Part shown: positions 9,173 through 19,928 of the stretch, piece after piece
Position numbering within the stretch: position 1 is the first letter of the stretch
Layout: each line of letters opens with the position of its first letter
Origin: Sphingomonas arvum
GTDB taxonomy: Bacteria > Pseudomonadota > Alphaproteobacteria > Sphingomonadales > Sphingomonadaceae
Assembly (NCBI RefSeq): GCF_026013565.1
Contig: NZ_JAPDOB010000002.1
Location: 496,001-560,000 of the forward strand
Length of the DNA: 64,000 nt
Direction: 5' to 3'
Translations under genes and position numbers: made by a program
The notes under the pieces: generated by a model
What the model was told of the DNA's origin: nothing
Database searches by the model: none
What the model saw: the letters and a program-made list of their open reading frames with translations, nothing else

Positions 9173-9315
9173 GGTTGGTCGTGCTTTCCTGCTGGTTTTC
9201 CGAGCACTTAATCCCATGACGGCACCGCTGGTTGCGAACCGTAACCTGCGTTAATGCCCGCTTCACCTGCGGGCTCGGTTGACCTCGACGCGCGCCGGGG
9301 CGAAGAGCCTGCCCC

Positions 9316-10848
<1,533 letters not shown>

Positions 10849-10856
10849 GTGCCACC

Positions 10857-11276
10857 ATGAAACTTGGCCGCCTGAACCACGTCGGCGTGGCGACACCCTC
10901 GATCGAGCGCAGCCTGGAGCGCTACCGAACCCTGTTCGGCGCGGACCCTCATGGCGAGCCGTTCGACCTCCCCGCGCAAGGCGTCCGGGTGTGCTTCGTC
11001 GATGCGCCGAATACGCAGATCGAGTTGATCCAGCCGCTCGGCCCCGATAGCCCGGTCGCCAAGTTCATCGACAAGAACCCGGACGGCGGCCAGCACCACG
11101 TCTGTTTCGAGGTGCCGGACATCGCCGCCGCCCGCGCCGACTTCGAGGCTCAGGGCGTCCGCATCCTCGGGCCCACCCGAGTCGGCGCGCATGGCACCCC
11201 CATCTTCTTCGTGCACCCCAAGGACATGGGCGGGGTCCTGACCGAGTTCATGGAAAGCCCGCAGCAGGCTCATTGA
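10857..11276 (+). CDS. mce: Methylmalonyl-CoA epimerase
   Basis: A 139-residue vicinal-oxygen-chelate protein that interconverts (S)- and (R)-methylmalonyl-CoA. The expected metal ligands are visible: His8 in LNHVGVAT, a Gln/Glu near 54-56 in QIELIQP, the His80-His81 pair in GGQHHVCFEV, and Glu130 in GVLTEFME. Start ATG 10857 gives the canonical N-terminus MKLGRLNHVG. It lies between pccB and the mutase, exactly where the pathway needs it. Its stop overlaps the start of the following small membrane protein gene (TGATG). Confidence 0.93.
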   Translation: MKLGRLNHVGVATPSIERSLERYRTLFGADPHGEPFDLPAQGVRVCFVDAPNTQIELIQPLGPDSPVAKFIDKNPDGGQHHVCFEVPDIAAARADFEAQGVRILGPTRVGAHGTPIFFVHPKDMGGVLTEFMESPQQAH

Positions 11277-11524
11277 TGGACGGGCGGGGCGAGGAACTGC
11301 TGTTCGGTGCCGGCTGCGCCGTGCTCGCGCTGCTGCTCCTGCTCCGCATCGGTCGCGCGCTGCGCACCGGCACCATCCCGCTTTACCGGACCCAGTTAAG
11401 CCGGGCACAGGCTGGCGAAGCGCGCTTCTGGACGCTGGTCGTCCTGAACGGCGCTGTTTTCGTCCTCTTGTTCTTCATCGCCGCCGACCTTCTGCTCGGC
11501 CTCGGCTACCGCAGCGGCCGGTGA
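11276..11524 (+). CDS. Small predicted membrane protein in the methylmalonyl-CoA operon
   Basis: An 82-residue protein with two hydrophobic segments (about 8-24 and 53-75) separated by a basic, polar loop containing RTQLSRAQAGEARF. It starts at ATG 11276, sharing one base with the epimerase stop, so translation is probably coupled. I do not recognise a functional family; similar two-helix proteins are usually annotated hypothetical. Its embedding between mce and the mutase gene, 42 bases before the latter, makes co-expression very likely, but no catalytic role in propionate metabolism can be claimed. Confidence 0.75.
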   Translation: MDGRGEELLFGAGCAVLALLLLLRIGRALRTGTIPLYRTQLSRAQAGEARFWTLVVLNGAVFVLLFFIAADLLLGLGYRSGR

Positions 11525-11566
11525 GCGGGGTTTCCGCCCGGCTCACTTGGGACTAGGGCCATCTCC

Positions 11567-13699
11567 ATGCCCACCGACAATCACGACGCCTGGAAAGCCC
11601 TCGCCGCCAAGGAGGCGCGCGGCGCGGACCTGACGCGCACCACGCCCGAGGGGATCAAGCTCAAGACCGTCTACGGACCCGAAGACTCGGCCGGGATCGA
11701 CAGCGGTTATCCGGGCGTAGCACCTTACACGCGCGGGCCGTATGCGACGATGTACGCCGGCCGTCCGTGGACCATCCGCCAGTACGCCGGCTTCTCGACC
11801 GCCGAGGAGTCGAACGCCTTTTACCGTCGGAACCTGGCCGCGGGTCAGAAGGGCCTGTCGGTCGCCTTCGATCTCGCGACCCACCGCGGCTACGACAGCG
11901 ATCATCCGCGCGTATCCGGCGATGTCGGCAAGGCGGGCGTCGCGATCGACAGCGTTGAGGACATGAAGCTGCTGTTCGACGGCATCCCGCTGGGCGAGAT
12001 GAGCGTCAGCATGACCATGAACGGCGCCGTGTTGCCGGTCATGGCCTTCTACATCGTCGCGGGTGAAGAGCAGGGGGTCCACCGCAAGGCGCTGTCGGGC
12101 ACGATCCAGAACGACATCCTGAAGGAGTTCGCGGTCCGCAACACCTACATCTACCCGCCCGAACCCTCCATGCGGATCGTCAGCGACATCATCGCCTACA
12201 CGTCCGCCGAGATGCCCAAGTTCAACAGCATCTCGATCTCTGGCTACCACATGCACGAGGCCGGAGCGACGGCGGTGCAGGAGCTTGCCTACACGCTCGC
12301 CGACGGCATGGAATATGTCCGCGCGGCAGTGAAGAGCGGGCTCGACATCGACGCCTTCGCGCCGCGCCTCAGCTTCTTCTGGGGCATCGGCATGAACCTC
12401 TTCATGGAGGTCGCCAAAATGCGGGCCGCGCGCGCCTTGTGGGGCCGGATCATGACGGACTTGGGCGCCCAGTCCGAGAAGTCGAAGCTCCTCCGCACCC
12501 ACTGCCAGACGTCGGGCGTCAGCCTGACCGAGCAGGACCCCTACAACAACATCGTCCGCACCACGATCGAGGCGCTGGCGGCCGTGCTGGGCGGCACGCA
12601 GTCGCTGCACACCAACAGCTTCGACGAGGCGATCGCATTGCCGACCGACTTCTCGGCGCGGATCGCCCGCAACACCCAGCTGATCCTGGCCGAGGAGAGC
12701 GGGGTCACCGCGGTCGCCGACCCGCTCGGCGGCAGCTGGTATGTCGAGGCGCTGACGCGTGAGCTTGAGGAGCGCGCCCAGGCGCTGATCGACGAGGTCG
12801 AGGCGCACGGCGGCATGACCAAGGCCGTCGCCGAAGGCCTGCCCAAGCGCCGGATCGAAGAAGCCGCCGCCGAACGCCAGGCGAAGGTCGACACCGGCGA
12901 TACGGTGATCGTCGGCGTCAACCGCTACCGATTGGAAAATGAGCCGGAGCTCGACATTCTCGAAGTCGACAACGCCAAGGTCCGCGCCGGCCAGATCGAG
13001 CGTCTGGCGCAGATCCGTAGCAGCCGAGACGAGGGCAGGGTGCGGGAAACCTTGCAGGCGCTTGAGGACGGTGCCCGCGCCGACGCCAACCTGCTCGCGC
13101 TCTCCGTCGAAGCTGCGCGTGCCCGCGCGACCCTGGGCGAGATCTCGGACGCGCTCGAACGCGCCTTCGGCCGCTACGCGACCAAGCCCGAGCCCGTGAG
13201 CGGCATCTACGGCCAGCGCGCAGACGTGCGCTGGAAAGCGGCCGAGCAGGGCACCCGCGCCGTGACCGAACGCCTCGGCCGCGCTCCCCGCATGCTGGTC
13301 GCCAAGATGGGCCAGGACGGTCACGATCGCGGCGCGAACCTGGTCAGCTCCGCTTTCGGCGACCTCGGCTTCGAGATCGTCGCGGGGCCCCTGTTCCAGA
13401 CCCCGCGCGAAGCCGCCGAGTTGGCGATCACCAGCGACGTGGACGTGGTCGGCGCCAGCAGCCTCGCGGCCGGTCACAAGACACTGATCCCCGAGCTGAT
13501 CGACCACCTCAAGGACCTAGGCCGTGCCGACATCAAGGTCGTCGCGGGCGGCGTCATCCCCGCGCAGGACTATGCGGCGCTGAGGGCCGCCGGCGTGCAG
13601 GCGATCTTCGGTCCGGGCACCAACCTGGCCGACGCGGCCGACGAAGTTCTGCGCCTGCTTGGCCACAACAAGCCGCCGCTCGACGAGGCGGCGGAGTGA
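11567..13699 (+). CDS. scpA: Methylmalonyl-CoA mutase, catalytic and B12-binding chain
   Basis: A 710-residue adenosylcobalamin enzyme converting (R)-methylmalonyl-CoA to succinyl-CoA. The N-terminal barrel includes [18 protein letters not shown] and the substrate region [12 protein letters not shown]. The C-terminal cobalamin-binding domain has GQDGHDRGA with His586 as the expected lower cobalt ligand, followed by GASSLAAGH and AGGVIP. Its length fits the large catalytic chain, which can act alone in many alphaproteobacteria; no small partner subunit or MeaB chaperone is in the window. The stop overlaps the next small gene by 4 bases. Confidence 0.96.
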   Translation: MPTDNHDAWKALAAKEARGADLTRTTPEGIKLKTVYGPEDSAGIDSGYPGVAPYTRGPYATMYAGRPWTIRQYAGFSTAEESNAFYRRNLAAGQKGLSVAFDLATHRGYDSDHPRVSGDVGKAGVAIDSVEDMKLLFDGIPLGEMSVSMTMNGAVLPVMAFYIVAGEEQGVHRKALSGTIQNDILKEFAVRNTYIYPPEPSMRIVSDIIAYTSAEMPKFNSISISGYHMHEAGATAVQELAYTLADGMEYVRAAVKSGLDIDAFAPRLSFFWGIGMNLFMEVAKMRAARALWGRIMTDLGAQSEKSKLLRTHCQTSGVSLTEQDPYNNIVRTTIEALAAVLGGTQSLHTNSFDEAIALPTDFSARIARNTQLILAEESGVTAVADPLGGSWYVEALTRELEERAQALIDEVEAHGGMTKAVAEGLPKRRIEEAAAERQAKVDTGDTVIVGVNRYRLENEPELDILEVDNAKVRAGQIERLAQIRSSRDEGRVRETLQALEDGARADANLLALSVEAARARATLGEISDALERAFGRYATKPEPVSGIYGQRADVRWKAAEQGTRAVTERLGRAPRMLVAKMGQDGHDRGANLVSSAFGDLGFEIVAGPLFQTPREAAELAITSDVDVVGASSLAAGHKTLIPELIDHLKDLGRADIKVVAGGVIPAQDYAALRAAGVQAIFGPGTNLADAADEVLRLLGHNKPPLDEAAE

Positions 13700-13917
13700 G
13701 GTTGTTTGCGTTCGTATCGACCACTGCAGCTTACGCGCTGGCAGCAACGATCATCTATGCGAGCATTCTGCTGCACTGCGGCTTGGGGCCGGACAGTCCA
13801 GCGGCCTGTAACAACATGGCGGATCGGCAGGGCGCAGCCATCCGCGTAGGTGCAATCATCTTTTATGCGGTGCTCGCATTTGCTTACTGGCGCCGCTGGC
13901 CGAAGCTGAAGGGCTGA
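13696..13917 (+). CDS. Small two-helix membrane protein between mutase and pccA genes
   Basis: A 73-residue protein starting at GTG 13696 in a GTGA overlap with the mutase stop and ending one base before the pccA start codon. Two hydrophobic helices are evident (about 3-25 and 49-65) with a Cys-containing loop ([14 protein letters not shown]) between them and a basic C-terminus (WRRWPKLKG). No family is recognised. The tight overlaps on both sides argue that it is a real, translated gene rather than spacer sequence. It is the second unexplained membrane protein inserted in this pathway operon. Confidence 0.7.
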   Translation: MRLFAFVSTTAAYALAATIIYASILLHCGLGPDSPAACNNMADRQGAAIRVGAIIFYAVLAFAYWRRWPKLKG

Positions 13918-13918
13918 T

Positions 13919-15847
13919 ATGTTCTCGAAGATCCTCATCGCCAATCGCGGCGAAATCGCCTGCCGCGTGATCCGCACGGCCAAGCGCATGGGCATCAAGA
14001 CGGTCGCGGTCTACTCCGACGCCGACGCCCGCGCGCCGCATGTCCGCATGGCCGACGAAAGCGTCCGCCTCGGACCCGCGCCCGCCGCCCAGTCTTATCT
14101 CAATGCCGAGCTGATCCTCGACGCGGTCCGCGCCACCGGCGCCGAAGCGGTGCATCCCGGCTACGGCTTCCTCTCCGAACGCGAGAGCTTCGCCCGCGCG
14201 CTGGCCGACGCCGGCGTCGCGTTCATCGGCCCGCCGCCAAACGCCATCGCGGCGATGGGCGACAAGATCGAGTCCAAGAAACTTGCCAAGCAGGCCGGCG
14301 TCAACGTCGTCCCCGGCTACCTCGGCGACATCGCCACCACCGACGAGGCGGTGAAGATCGCGTCCGACATCGGCTTTCCGGTCATGATGAAGGCCTCGGC
14401 CGGCGGTGGCGGCAAGGGCATGCGCCTCGCCTGGTCCGAGCAGGACGTCCGTGAAGGGTTCGAGGCGACCAAGCGCGAAGGCCTCGCCAGCTTCGGCGAC
14501 GACCGCGTGTTCATCGAAAAGTTCATCGAGAGCCCACGCCACATCGAAATACAGCTGCTCGGCGACCAGCACGGCAACATCGTTTATCTGAACGAGCGCG
14601 AATGCTCGATCCAGCGCCGCCACCAGAAGGTGGTGGAGGAAGCCCCGTCGCCGTTCGTCACGCCGCAGATGCGCAAGGCGATGGGCGAGCAGGCCGTCGC
14701 GCTGGCGCGTGCCGTGGGTTACTATTCAGCGGGCACGGTCGAGCTGATCGTCTCCGGCGCCGACCCGAGCGGCGAAAGCTTCTACTTCCTGGAGATGAAT
14801 ACCCGTCTGCAGGTCGAGCACCCGGTGACGGAGGAAGTCACCGGCCTCGACCTCGTCGAGCAGATGATCCGCGTCGCCGCGCGCGAGAAGCTCACCTTCA
14901 CCCAGGACGACGTTAAGCTCAACGGCTGGTCGATCGAGAACCGCGTCTACGCCGAGGACCCCTACCGCGGCTTCCTGCCGTCCACCGGCCGCCTGACCCG
15001 CTATCGACCGAGCACCCCCACCCGCTCCGAGACGGAAGTCGTCCGCGTCGACGACGGCGTATTCGAAGGCGGTGAGGTATCGATGTTCTACGACCCCATG
15101 ATCGCCAAGCTGGTCACCTGGGGCCCGACCCGCGAGGCGGCGATCGACGCGCAGGTGGAGGCGCTGGACGCGTTTGACATCCAGGGCATCGGCCATAACG
15201 TCGATTTCCTCAGCGCGCTGATGCAGCACCCGCGCTTCCGCTCGGGCGAGATCACCACCGGCTTCATCGCCGCCTTCATCGGCAGCGTGCACGAGGCGCG
15301 TGCGGTGCAGATCGATGGGCAGCTCGGCGGACCGGTGCACGTCACCCGCGACCACGTCGTGCGTCTCGACGGCGGAGCGGAGCATCGCGTTCATTTCGCC
15401 CTCGACCGAGTCGTTGTCGATGGGAGCGAGAGCCAGGCGTTCGACGCCGACTACCTTCCGGGACAGCGCCTCGTCCGAGCCCGGATCGGTTCGCGCGAGC
15501 GCACGGTGCTGGTGGCCAAGGACGGCCGCTCGTGGAAGATGACCACCCGCGGCGCGACGCACCGCGTCACGGTCATGACTCCGACGGTAGCCGAACTCGC
15601 GCGGCACATGATTGAGAAGGTCGCGCCCGACCTTTCGCGCTTCCTGATGGCGCCGATGCCCGGGCTGCTCACCCGCCTGGACGTTGCGGTCGGCGACAAG
15701 GTCGAGGCGGGCCAGCCGGTCGCGGTGGTCGAGGCGATGAAGATGGAGAACATCCTCCGCGCCGAGAAGACCGGCACCGTGAAGGCCACGCCCGCCGCCG
15801 CCGGGGACAGCCTCGCCGTCGACCAGGTCATCGTCGAGTTCGAGTAA
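13919..15847 (+). CDS. pccA: Propionyl-CoA carboxylase alpha subunit (biotin carboxylase and biotin carrier)
   Basis: A 642-residue biotin-dependent carboxylase chain. Residues 1-450 form the ATP-grasp biotin carboxylase, starting FSKILIANRGEIACR, with the glycine-rich ATP loop ASAGGGGKGM and EMNTRLQVEHPVTE. The last 75 residues are the biotinyl domain with EAMKMEN, in which Lys608 carries biotin. The segment between corresponds to the BT region that binds the beta subunit. It carboxylates biotin using ATP and bicarbonate and hands it to PccB. It closes the methylmalonyl-CoA gene run. Confidence 0.95.
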   Translation: MFSKILIANRGEIACRVIRTAKRMGIKTVAVYSDADARAPHVRMADESVRLGPAPAAQSYLNAELILDAVRATGAEAVHPGYGFLSERESFARALADAGVAFIGPPPNAIAAMGDKIESKKLAKQAGVNVVPGYLGDIATTDEAVKIASDIGFPVMMKASAGGGGKGMRLAWSEQDVREGFEATKREGLASFGDDRVFIEKFIESPRHIEIQLLGDQHGNIVYLNERECSIQRRHQKVVEEAPSPFVTPQMRKAMGEQAVALARAVGYYSAGTVELIVSGADPSGESFYFLEMNTRLQVEHPVTEEVTGLDLVEQMIRVAAREKLTFTQDDVKLNGWSIENRVYAEDPYRGFLPSTGRLTRYRPSTPTRSETEVVRVDDGVFEGGEVSMFYDPMIAKLVTWGPTREAAIDAQVEALDAFDIQGIGHNVDFLSALMQHPRFRSGEITTGFIAAFIGSVHEARAVQIDGQLGGPVHVTRDHVVRLDGGAEHRVHFALDRVVVDGSESQAFDADYLPGQRLVRARIGSRERTVLVAKDGRSWKMTTRGATHRVTVMTPTVAELARHMIEKVAPDLSRFLMAPMPGLLTRLDVAVGDKVEAGQPVAVVEAMKMENILRAEKTGTVKATPAAAGDSLAVDQVIVEFE

Positions 15848-15867
15848 GCTGCGGGTTCGAGTAAGCG

Positions 15868-16626
15868 TCAGGCGGACGTCCCGCCGTCCACCGTCACGCA
15901 CGCGCCGTTCACGCCGCCGCTGTCGGGGTGGCACAGATTGACGATGCTGCGCGCCACTTCCTCCGGCGTGATCAGCCGGCCGTTGCCGTTGGTCTTCGCC
16001 AGCAGTGCGCGCGCTTCGTCCACGCTCTTGCCGGTCGCCCGCGCGATCCGCTCGGCGCTCTCGTCCACCATTGGCGTATCCACGAAGCTTGGACAGATCG
16101 CGTTGACGGTCAGGCCCGTGCGCGCGAACTCCAGTGCCAGGCTGCGGGCCAGGCCGACCGCGCCGTGCTTGGACGCGACATAGGGCGCTGCCATTGCGCC
16201 GCCTTTCAGGCCCGCGACCGATGCCACGATGATCAGCCGCTTGCCCGTGACCTGCAGGTCCGGCAGCGCCAGCTGAGCCCCATCGAACAGAGCGGTCAGG
16301 TTGGTGGCGATGATCGCGTCCCAGCTGTCGCGGCTGGTGCGTCCGAACGGCCGGCTGTCGCCGATCCCGGCATTGAGGATCACGAAGTCGAAGGGCCCGA
16401 ACGCGTCCCGTGCCTCGGCAAACGCCCGCTCCTGCGCGCTCCGGTCGGTCACATCACACGGGATCGCCCGCCCGCCGGTCTCCGCCGCGATCGCGTCAAG
16501 CGGTTCGTGGCGCCGGCCGAGCAGCGACACCTTCGCGCCCTCCGCCGCCAGCGCCCGCGCCGCCGCCGCCCCGATGCCCGTACCACCGCCCGTGATCAGC
16601 GCATGTCTGCCGTCTGCGAAGCCCAT
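15868..16626 (-). CDS. SDR family oxidoreductase
   Basis: A 252-residue classical short-chain dehydrogenase/reductase. The dinucleotide site is TGGGTGIG (12-19), the structural NAG is at 85-87, and the catalytic Ser136, Tyr149 and Lys153 (YVASK) are all present. The C-terminus ends [12 protein letters not shown], as in many 3-hydroxyacyl-CoA or FabG-like enzymes. Start at ATG 16626 follows a strong GGAGGAG site; an upstream in-frame start would add 32 non-conserved residues. Its position next to the pccA gene, on the opposite strand, suggests but does not prove an acyl-CoA related substrate. Confidence 0.88.
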   Translation of the reverse strand: MGFADGRHALITGGGTGIGAAAARALAAEGAKVSLLGRRHEPLDAIAAETGGRAIPCDVTDRSAQERAFAEARDAFGPFDFVILNAGIGDSRPFGRTSRDSWDAIIATNLTALFDGAQLALPDLQVTGKRLIIVASVAGLKGGAMAAPYVASKHGAVGLARSLALEFARTGLTVNAICPSFVDTPMVDESAERIARATGKSVDEARALLAKTNGNGRLITPEEVARSIVNLCHPDSGGVNGACVTVDGGTSA

Positions 16627-16697
16627 CGTCGATCTCCTCCGCACCCGCTTGGCCGAGCCGCCTCGACGTGGCAACAGCACCGCCAAAGGAGCCCCCG

Positions 16698-17810
16698 ATG
16701 AAGACTCGTGCCGCCGTCGCATTCCAGGCCAAGCAGCCGCTGGAGGTGGTCGAATTGGACCTCGAAGGCCCCAAGGCGGGCGAGGTGCTGGTCGAGATCA
16801 TGGCCACCGGCATCTGCCATACTGACAGCTACACGCTGGACGGCTTCGACAGCGAAGGCATCTTCCCTAGCGTCCTCGGCCATGAAGGTGCCGGTATCGT
16901 CCGCGAGGTCGGGCCCGGCGTCGCCTCCGTCGTGCCGGGCGATCACGTCATCCCGCTGTACACGCCGGAATGCCGCCAGTGTAAGTCGTGCCTGTCCGGC
17001 AAGACTAACCTGTGCACCGCCATTCGCGCGACGCAGGGCAAGGGCCTGATGCCCGACGGCACGACCCGCTTCAGCTACCGGGGCCAGCCGATCTACCATT
17101 ACATGGGCTGCTCCACCTTCTCGAACTTCACCGTGCTGCCGGAGATTGCAGTCGCGAAGATCCGCGAGGACGCGCCGTTCAAGACCAGCTGCTACATCGG
17201 TTGTGGGGTGACCACCGGCGTGGGCGCCGTGGCCAACACGGCGAAGGTCCAGGTCGGCGACACTGTCGTGGTGTTCGGCCTCGGCGGCATCGGCCTTAAC
17301 GTGATCCAGGGCGCCCGGCTCGCCGGCGCGGCGACCATCGTCGGCATCGACATCAATCCTGACCGCGAGCACTGGGGCCGCCAGTTCGGCATGACCCACT
17401 TCCTCAACACGATGGGCATGAGCCGCGAGGAGATCGTCGCCAAGATCGTCGAGCTGACGGACGGCGGTGCCGACTACAGCTTCGACGCGACCGGCAACAC
17501 GGAGGTGATGCGCACCGCGCTCGAATGCTGCCACCGGGGCTGGGGCACGTCCGTAATCATCGGCGTCGCCGAAAGCGGCAAGGAGATCGCCACCCGCCCG
17601 TTCCAATTGGTTACAGGCCGCAATTGGCGCGGCACGGCGTTCGGTGGCGCCAAGGGCCGCACGGACGTGCCCAAGATCGTCGACTGGTACATGGACGGGA
17701 AGATTGCGATCGACCCGATGATCACCCACGTCCTGACGCTGGACGAGATCAACAAGGGCTTCGACCTGATGCACGCTGGGGAAAGCATCCGCAGCGTCGT
17801 GGTTTACTAA
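16698..17810 (+). CDS. frmA: S-(hydroxymethyl)glutathione dehydrogenase / class III alcohol dehydrogenase
   Basis: A 370-residue zinc alcohol dehydrogenase that oxidises the glutathione-formaldehyde adduct to S-formylglutathione. Catalytic zinc ligands Cys40 (ATGICHTD), His62 and Glu63 (GHEGAG), and the structural zinc cysteines 92, 95, 98 and 106, are in place. The NAD site [11 protein letters not shown] follows, and the characteristic class III stretch [16 protein letters not shown] is present. AAAGGAG lies 6 bases before ATG 16698. It heads a three-gene formaldehyde detoxification operon with a VOC protein and S-formylglutathione hydrolase. Confidence 0.95.
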   Translation: MKTRAAVAFQAKQPLEVVELDLEGPKAGEVLVEIMATGICHTDSYTLDGFDSEGIFPSVLGHEGAGIVREVGPGVASVVPGDHVIPLYTPECRQCKSCLSGKTNLCTAIRATQGKGLMPDGTTRFSYRGQPIYHYMGCSTFSNFTVLPEIAVAKIREDAPFKTSCYIGCGVTTGVGAVANTAKVQVGDTVVVFGLGGIGLNVIQGARLAGAATIVGIDINPDREHWGRQFGMTHFLNTMGMSREEIVAKIVELTDGGADYSFDATGNTEVMRTALECCHRGWGTSVIIGVAESGKEIATRPFQLVTGRNWRGTAFGGAKGRTDVPKIVDWYMDGKIAIDPMITHVLTLDEINKGFDLMHAGESIRSVVVY

Positions 17811-17824
17811 GGGAGGCAGCACAT

Positions 17825-18208
17825 ATGTTCAGTCACATCATGGTCGGCTCGAACGACATCGAGCGGTCGAAGCGCTTCTACGACGCGCTGTTCACCGCCA
17901 CCGGCGGCAAGCCTGGGCGGACCGACGACAAGGGCCGGCTGATCTACCTCAACAATGGTGGCGTGTTCATGGTCTCGCCCCCGATTGACGGCCAGCCCGC
18001 CACCCACGGCAACGGCTCCACTATCGGTTTCACGGTTGAAAACGAGCAACAGGCTCACGCCTGGCACGAGGCCGGTGTCGCGGCCGGCGGCACCGCCATC
18101 GAAGACCCGCCCGGCCTGCGCAGCAATGCGTTCGGCAGCCTCTACCTCGCCTACTTGCGCGATCCGGATGGCAACAAGCTCTGCGCGCTTCACCGGCCGC
18201 AATCGTGA
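17825..18208 (+). CDS. VOC (glyoxalase-like) family protein in formaldehyde operon
   Basis: A 127-residue glyoxalase/bleomycin-resistance fold protein: FSHIMVGSNDIERSKRFYDA near the start and LYLAYLRDPDGNKLCALH near the end are the usual beta-alpha-beta-beta-beta signatures, with candidate metal ligands His4 and the C-terminal Asp/His region. It lies 14 bases after frmA and overlaps the S-formylglutathione hydrolase start by 4 bases. The context suggests a role with glutathione adducts or aldehydes, possibly helping adduct formation, but no reaction is known for this member. Confidence 0.85.
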   Translation: MFSHIMVGSNDIERSKRFYDALFTATGGKPGRTDDKGRLIYLNNGGVFMVSPPIDGQPATHGNGSTIGFTVENEQQAHAWHEAGVAAGGTAIEDPPGLRSNAFGSLYLAYLRDPDGNKLCALHRPQS

Positions 18209-19041
18209 GCGTGGAGGTCGTCTCCGAAGCCCGTAGCCACGGCGGGCGGCAGCTGGTCTGCCGCCACGCCTCGGCCGCGACCGCGTGCGAGATGACCTTC
18301 TCCCTGTACCTGCCGCCGCAGGCTGACGCGGGTGCGGTGCCGCTCGTCACCTATCTGTCCGGCCTCACCTGCACCCACGCCAACGTCACGGACAAGGGCG
18401 AATATCGGGCCGCGTGCGCGGAGCTCGGCCTTGCCTTCCTCGCCCCTGACACCAGCCCGCGCGGGGAGGGGATTGCGGACGAGGATGGCTGGGACATCGG
18501 TCTTGGCGCCGGCTTCTATGTCGACGCGACCCAGCAGCCCTGGTCGGCCAACTACCGCATGTGGCGCTACGTCACCGACGAGCTGCCGAGCTTGGTCGCC
18601 GCCGAGTTCCCGCTCGACATGGCGCGGCAGGCGATCACCGGCCACTCGATGGGTGGCCATGGCGCGCTCACCGTCGCGCTCCACCAGCCCGACCGCTTCC
18701 GCAGCGTGTCGGCCTTCGCCCCGATCGTCGCGCCGGCGCAGGTACCATGGGGCGAGAAGGCCTTTTCGCGCTACCTTGGGCCCGACCGCGCCAGCTGGCG
18801 CGCGCATGACGCGGTGGCGCTTATCAAGGATGGTGCCCGCGTTCCCGAATTGCTGGTCGACGTGGGCGACGCCGACCCGTTTCTGGAACGCGAGCTCAAG
18901 CCCGAGCTGCTGGAGCCAGCCTGCGCCGACGCCGGCATCGCCCTGACGCTCCGTCGCCAGCCCGGTTACGACCACAGCTACTACTTCATCTCGACCTTCA
19001 TGGCCGATCACCTGCGGTGGCACGCTGAGCGCCTGCGCTGA
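18205..19041 (+). CDS. fghA: S-formylglutathione hydrolase
   Basis: A 278-residue esterase D-type alpha/beta hydrolase that releases formate and glutathione from S-formylglutathione. The nucleophile elbow is GHSMGGHGA with Ser148; Asp224 (GDADPF) and His257 (GYDHSYYF) complete the triad. The family motifs YLSGLTCTHAN and DTSPRGEGI are present. It begins at GTG 18205 inside a GTGA overlap with the VOC gene stop, so it is translationally coupled. With frmA it forms a complete glutathione-dependent route from formaldehyde to formate. Confidence 0.95.
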   Translation: MSVEVVSEARSHGGRQLVCRHASAATACEMTFSLYLPPQADAGAVPLVTYLSGLTCTHANVTDKGEYRAACAELGLAFLAPDTSPRGEGIADEDGWDIGLGAGFYVDATQQPWSANYRMWRYVTDELPSLVAAEFPLDMARQAITGHSMGGHGALTVALHQPDRFRSVSAFAPIVAPAQVPWGEKAFSRYLGPDRASWRAHDAVALIKDGARVPELLVDVGDADPFLERELKPELLEPACADAGIALTLRRQPGYDHSYYFISTFMADHLRWHAERLR

Positions 19042-19084
19042 TGGCTTGGCGACTTCTTAACCGCTCGGGCTTACGTCCGTTCTG

Positions 19085-19912
19085 ATGAGCAGCGTATCGG
19101 ACCCCGACAAGGCGCGGCGCGCCTGTGAAGCCTGCAAGGACGGCAAGGCGTTCCCGCTGCCTACCCGCGCCGCGTTTCAGCCCATCCTGGACCTGCAGGA
19201 AGAGCGGGTATTCGCTTACGAAGCACTGATCCGCGGCATTGACGGGCAAAGCGCCGCCTTCGTGCTGCAGCAGGTGGGCGACGAGCAAGTCTACAGCTTC
19301 GACCAGGCCTGCCGGGTCACCGCCATCCGCGACGCGGTCGCCGCTGGGATCATCGGCACCGGCGCCAAGCTGTCGATCAACTTCATGCCCAACGCAGTCT
19401 ACTCACCCAAGGCCTGCATCCAGCTGACGCTGAAGACCGCGCGGGAGAACGGCTTTCCGCAGGACCGGCTGATCTTCGAGTTCACCGAGAACGAGAAGCT
19501 CGACGTTGCCCATATTCGCAACATCGTCGCGGCCTATCGTGAGCTCGGCTTCACGACCGCCATCGACGACTTCGGCGCCGGGCATGCCGGCCTCAACCTC
19601 CTCGCCGACCTGCAAACCGACATGGTCAAGGTCGACATGGACCTCATTCGCGGCATCGACCGGGACAGCCGCCGCCGCGCGATCCTCGAAAGCCTGGTCC
19701 AGCTGCTCCGCCGCCTCGGCACGGAGATCGTCGCCGAGGGCGTCGAGACCGAGGAGGAACTCGCGGTTCTGCGCCTGTTCGGGATCCGCTTCGTCCAGGG
19801 ATACCTGTTCGGCAAGCCGGCGCTCGGGACGCTCCAGCCCTATCCCGACCGCCTCCGCCGCGGCGCCGTCCGCCGCCGCCACCAGCCGATCGACTACCGC
19901 ACGGCGATCTGA
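19085..19912 (+). CDS. EAL domain cyclic-di-GMP phosphodiesterase
   Basis: A 275-residue protein made almost entirely of an EAL domain. Every residue expected for hydrolysis of c-di-GMP is visible: Glu46 in EAL (YEALIRG), Asn99, Glu132, the Asp161-Asp162 pair in DDFGAG, Lys182, Glu219 in AEGVET and Gln238. There is no transmembrane or sensor domain, only a short N-terminal piece with the two cysteines of ACEACKDG, which might be a metal or redox site. It is therefore likely an active, cytoplasmic phosphodiesterase. It begins 43 bases after fghA, but a functional link with that operon is not indicated. Confidence 0.9.
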   Translation: MSSVSDPDKARRACEACKDGKAFPLPTRAAFQPILDLQEERVFAYEALIRGIDGQSAAFVLQQVGDEQVYSFDQACRVTAIRDAVAAGIIGTGAKLSINFMPNAVYSPKACIQLTLKTARENGFPQDRLIFEFTENEKLDVAHIRNIVAAYRELGFTTAIDDFGAGHAGLNLLADLQTDMVKVDMDLIRGIDRDSRRRAILESLVQLLRRLGTEIVAEGVETEEELAVLRLFGIRFVQGYLFGKPALGTLQPYPDRLRRGAVRRRHQPIDYRTAI

Positions 19913-19928
19913 GCGCAGCGACGTCCTC

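Noticed and set aside
9256-9274. A 6-base GC hairpin upstream of pccB
   Set aside because: The stem is short and no terminator tail or conserved motif accompanies it; such hairpins are expected by chance in high-GC DNA.
11543-13507. A 654-codon minus-strand frame inside the mutase gene
   Set aside because: It is the shadow of methylmalonyl-CoA mutase on the opposite strand; the composition is low-complexity Asp, Val, Gly and Arg with no family pattern.
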